Positions 63,028 through 64,000 of a stretch of DNA of 64,000 nucleotides are shown piece by piece. Each line of letters begins with the position of its first letter. Position 1 is the first letter of the stretch. This stretch comes from Fibrobacteria bacterium (GTDB lineage: Bacteria > Fibrobacterota > Fibrobacteria > UBA5070), in the NCBI GenBank assembly GCA_020633825.1, contig JACKCV010000001.1, positions 248,001-312,000 on the forward strand, given 5' to 3'. Both the position numbers and the translations under genes were made by a program. The notes under the pieces are model-generated. The model was given only the letters and a program-made list of their open reading frames with translations. It was not told where the DNA came from and did no database searches.

Positions 63028-63222
63028 ACCCATCCGAACATCGAGGAAATCCCCGGTCGGTGGACCCCGTCCGGGAGTCTCGAGGAGGAGGCGGGGGCCA
63101 TCGTCCTCGAGAGGGGCCGGCTCCGAGTCCGCTCCGGGGGGCTTGCTGCGCGAATACCCTGGTGGGTGTCCGCGCGCGCGCTCCTCGGCACGGCGGAGTT
63201 CGTCGTCTACCTTTGCAGGTCT

Positions 63223-64000
63223 ATGTTCCTGAAGATCACCGGTCCGCAGCGCGTCGAAGGGGAAGTCGTCATATCGGGGGCGAAGAACGCCGCCTCCAAG
63301 ATGATGATCGCGAGCCTCCTCACCTCCGAGGAGGTCGTCCTCCACAATTTTCCGCGCATCGACGAGATCGACATCGTACGCGAACTGGTGGAGCGCGTGG
63401 GGGCCAAGGTGTCCACCCGCGAAGGGGCGCTGGTGCTGCGCACACCGAGCATCGCCACCGAGGAGGTGGTGGGACTGTCGCGGGCCAACCGGATATCGGT
63501 GCTGGCTCTTCCCGCCCTTCTGCATCGCAAGGGGCGGGCCGTCCTCCCCATCGTGGGAGGGGACCGGATCGGACCCCGGCCGGTGAACTACCACCTCGAC
63601 GCCCTCCAGGCGATGGGGGCGGAAATCGAGGAATCGGGCAAGGCCTTCGTGGCCCGGGCGCCGTTGGGCCTCCATGGGACGCATGTGCGGCTGCCCTACC
63701 CCTCCGTGGGCGCCACGGAGAACATCCTGTTGGCCGCGGTCCTGGCGCGGGGGCGGACGGTCATCGAAAACGCGGCCCTGGAGCCGGAGATCCTCGATCT
63801 GGTGATGATGCTCCAGAGCATGGGGGCCATCATCGAGCTGGGAACGGGGCGTGTCATCGCCGTCGACGGTGTGCCCCACCTGCGCGGGTGCACCCACACC
63901 GTGCTTCCCGATCGCATGGAGGCGGCGAGCTACGCCTGCATGGCCCTGGCCACGGGAGGCCGCATCTTCTGCCGCCACGCGCGCCAGGCCGACATGATCA
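63223..64000 (+). CDS. murA: UDP-N-acetylglucosamine 1-carboxyvinyltransferase MurA, 3' truncated by window edge
   Basis: The first 259 codons of MurA, the enzyme that transfers enolpyruvate from PEP to UDP-GlcNAc in peptidoglycan synthesis. The substrate-binding SGAKNAASK (K21-N22), the IGPRPVNYHLDALQAMGAEI block with the conserved Arg118, and ATENILLAAVLARG are present. The catalytic-loop residue that is Cys115 in E. coli is Asp114 here (PIVGGDRIG instead of PGGCAIG), the substitution associated with intrinsic fosfomycin resistance in Chlamydia, Borrelia and Mycobacterium. ATG 63223 has no clear ribosome site. Bases 63028-63222 hold no recognised gene. Confidence 0.92.
   Translation, partial: MFLKITGPQRVEGEVVISGAKNAASKMMIASLLTSEEVVLHNFPRIDEIDIVRELVERVGAKVSTREGALVLRTPSIATEEVVGLSRANRISVLALPALLHRKGRAVLPIVGGDRIGPRPVNYHLDALQAMGAEIEESGKAFVARAPLGLHGTHVRLPYPSVGATENILLAAVLARGRTVIENAALEPEILDLVMMLQSMGAIIELGTGRVIAVDGVPHLRGCTHTVLPDRMEAASYACMALATGGRIFCRHARQADMI

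Overview
The window looks like a chromosomal segment from a GC-rich, Gram-negative (diderm) bacterium, most likely a member of the Fibrobacterota. Two observations support this. It carries two members of the TIGR02147 regulator family, originally described as a Fibrobacter paralogous family (one intact, one decayed). It also combines Wza/Wzc-type envelope polysaccharide export with type IV pilus/pseudopilin genes and MotAB. No rRNA, tRNA or CRISPR array was seen.

Bases 1-25300 are an exopolysaccharide/O-antigen locus. Plus-strand genes (flippase, DegT aminotransferase, WbqC-like protein, ATP-grasp ligase, two glycosyltransferases) converge on a long minus-strand operon. That operon starts at about 25300 and runs GlgA-like glucosyltransferase, beta-propeller GINT1-like protein, second ATP-grasp ligase, Wza, Wzc, pyruvyl transferase, Wzx, Wzy, FrhB-like protein, acyltransferase 3 and a hexapeptide acyltransferase. 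Its distal end is AT-richer and has been invaded by two insertion sequences. An ISL3-family element (7665-9033, 8-bp target duplication) lies between genes. An IS21-family element (9663-12236, 7-bp duplication) splits the acyltransferase gene, which also has an amber codon at position 12.

Bases 25599-34531 hold a glycosyltransferase and then a tandemly duplicated four-gene module. Each copy encodes a GspH-like, a small and a PilW-like pseudopilin plus a roughly 620-aa PilX-like protein. After a YdeI-like gene come motA-motB and an exported hypothetical protein. An IS1380-family element (38221-39833, CTAG duplication) follows, placed so that the upstream stop codon is preserved.

Bases 39872-57379 are mixed housekeeping and signalling genes: NYN-domain protein, SRAP peptidase, a PAS histidine kinase / receiver / 54-aa protein / PilB operon, a GH101/129-like glycosidase, an ABC-F ATPase, two degenerate sensor-kinase-like proteins, an HTH-PAS protein with an AT-hook-like tail, FtsB/DivIC, DprA and MazG.

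Bases 57519-63002 hold a TIGR02147 regulator translationally coupled to a large lipoprotein gene. Past a divergent exported protein lies a second, decayed copy of the same two-gene cassette. The window ends inside murA, whose encoded active-site loop has Asp where most MurA enzymes have the fosfomycin-target Cys. Several transcription units show a TAGATT-like or TGGTANNNT-like -10 box only 6-7 nt before the start codon, which suggests leaderless or near-leaderless mRNAs are common here.
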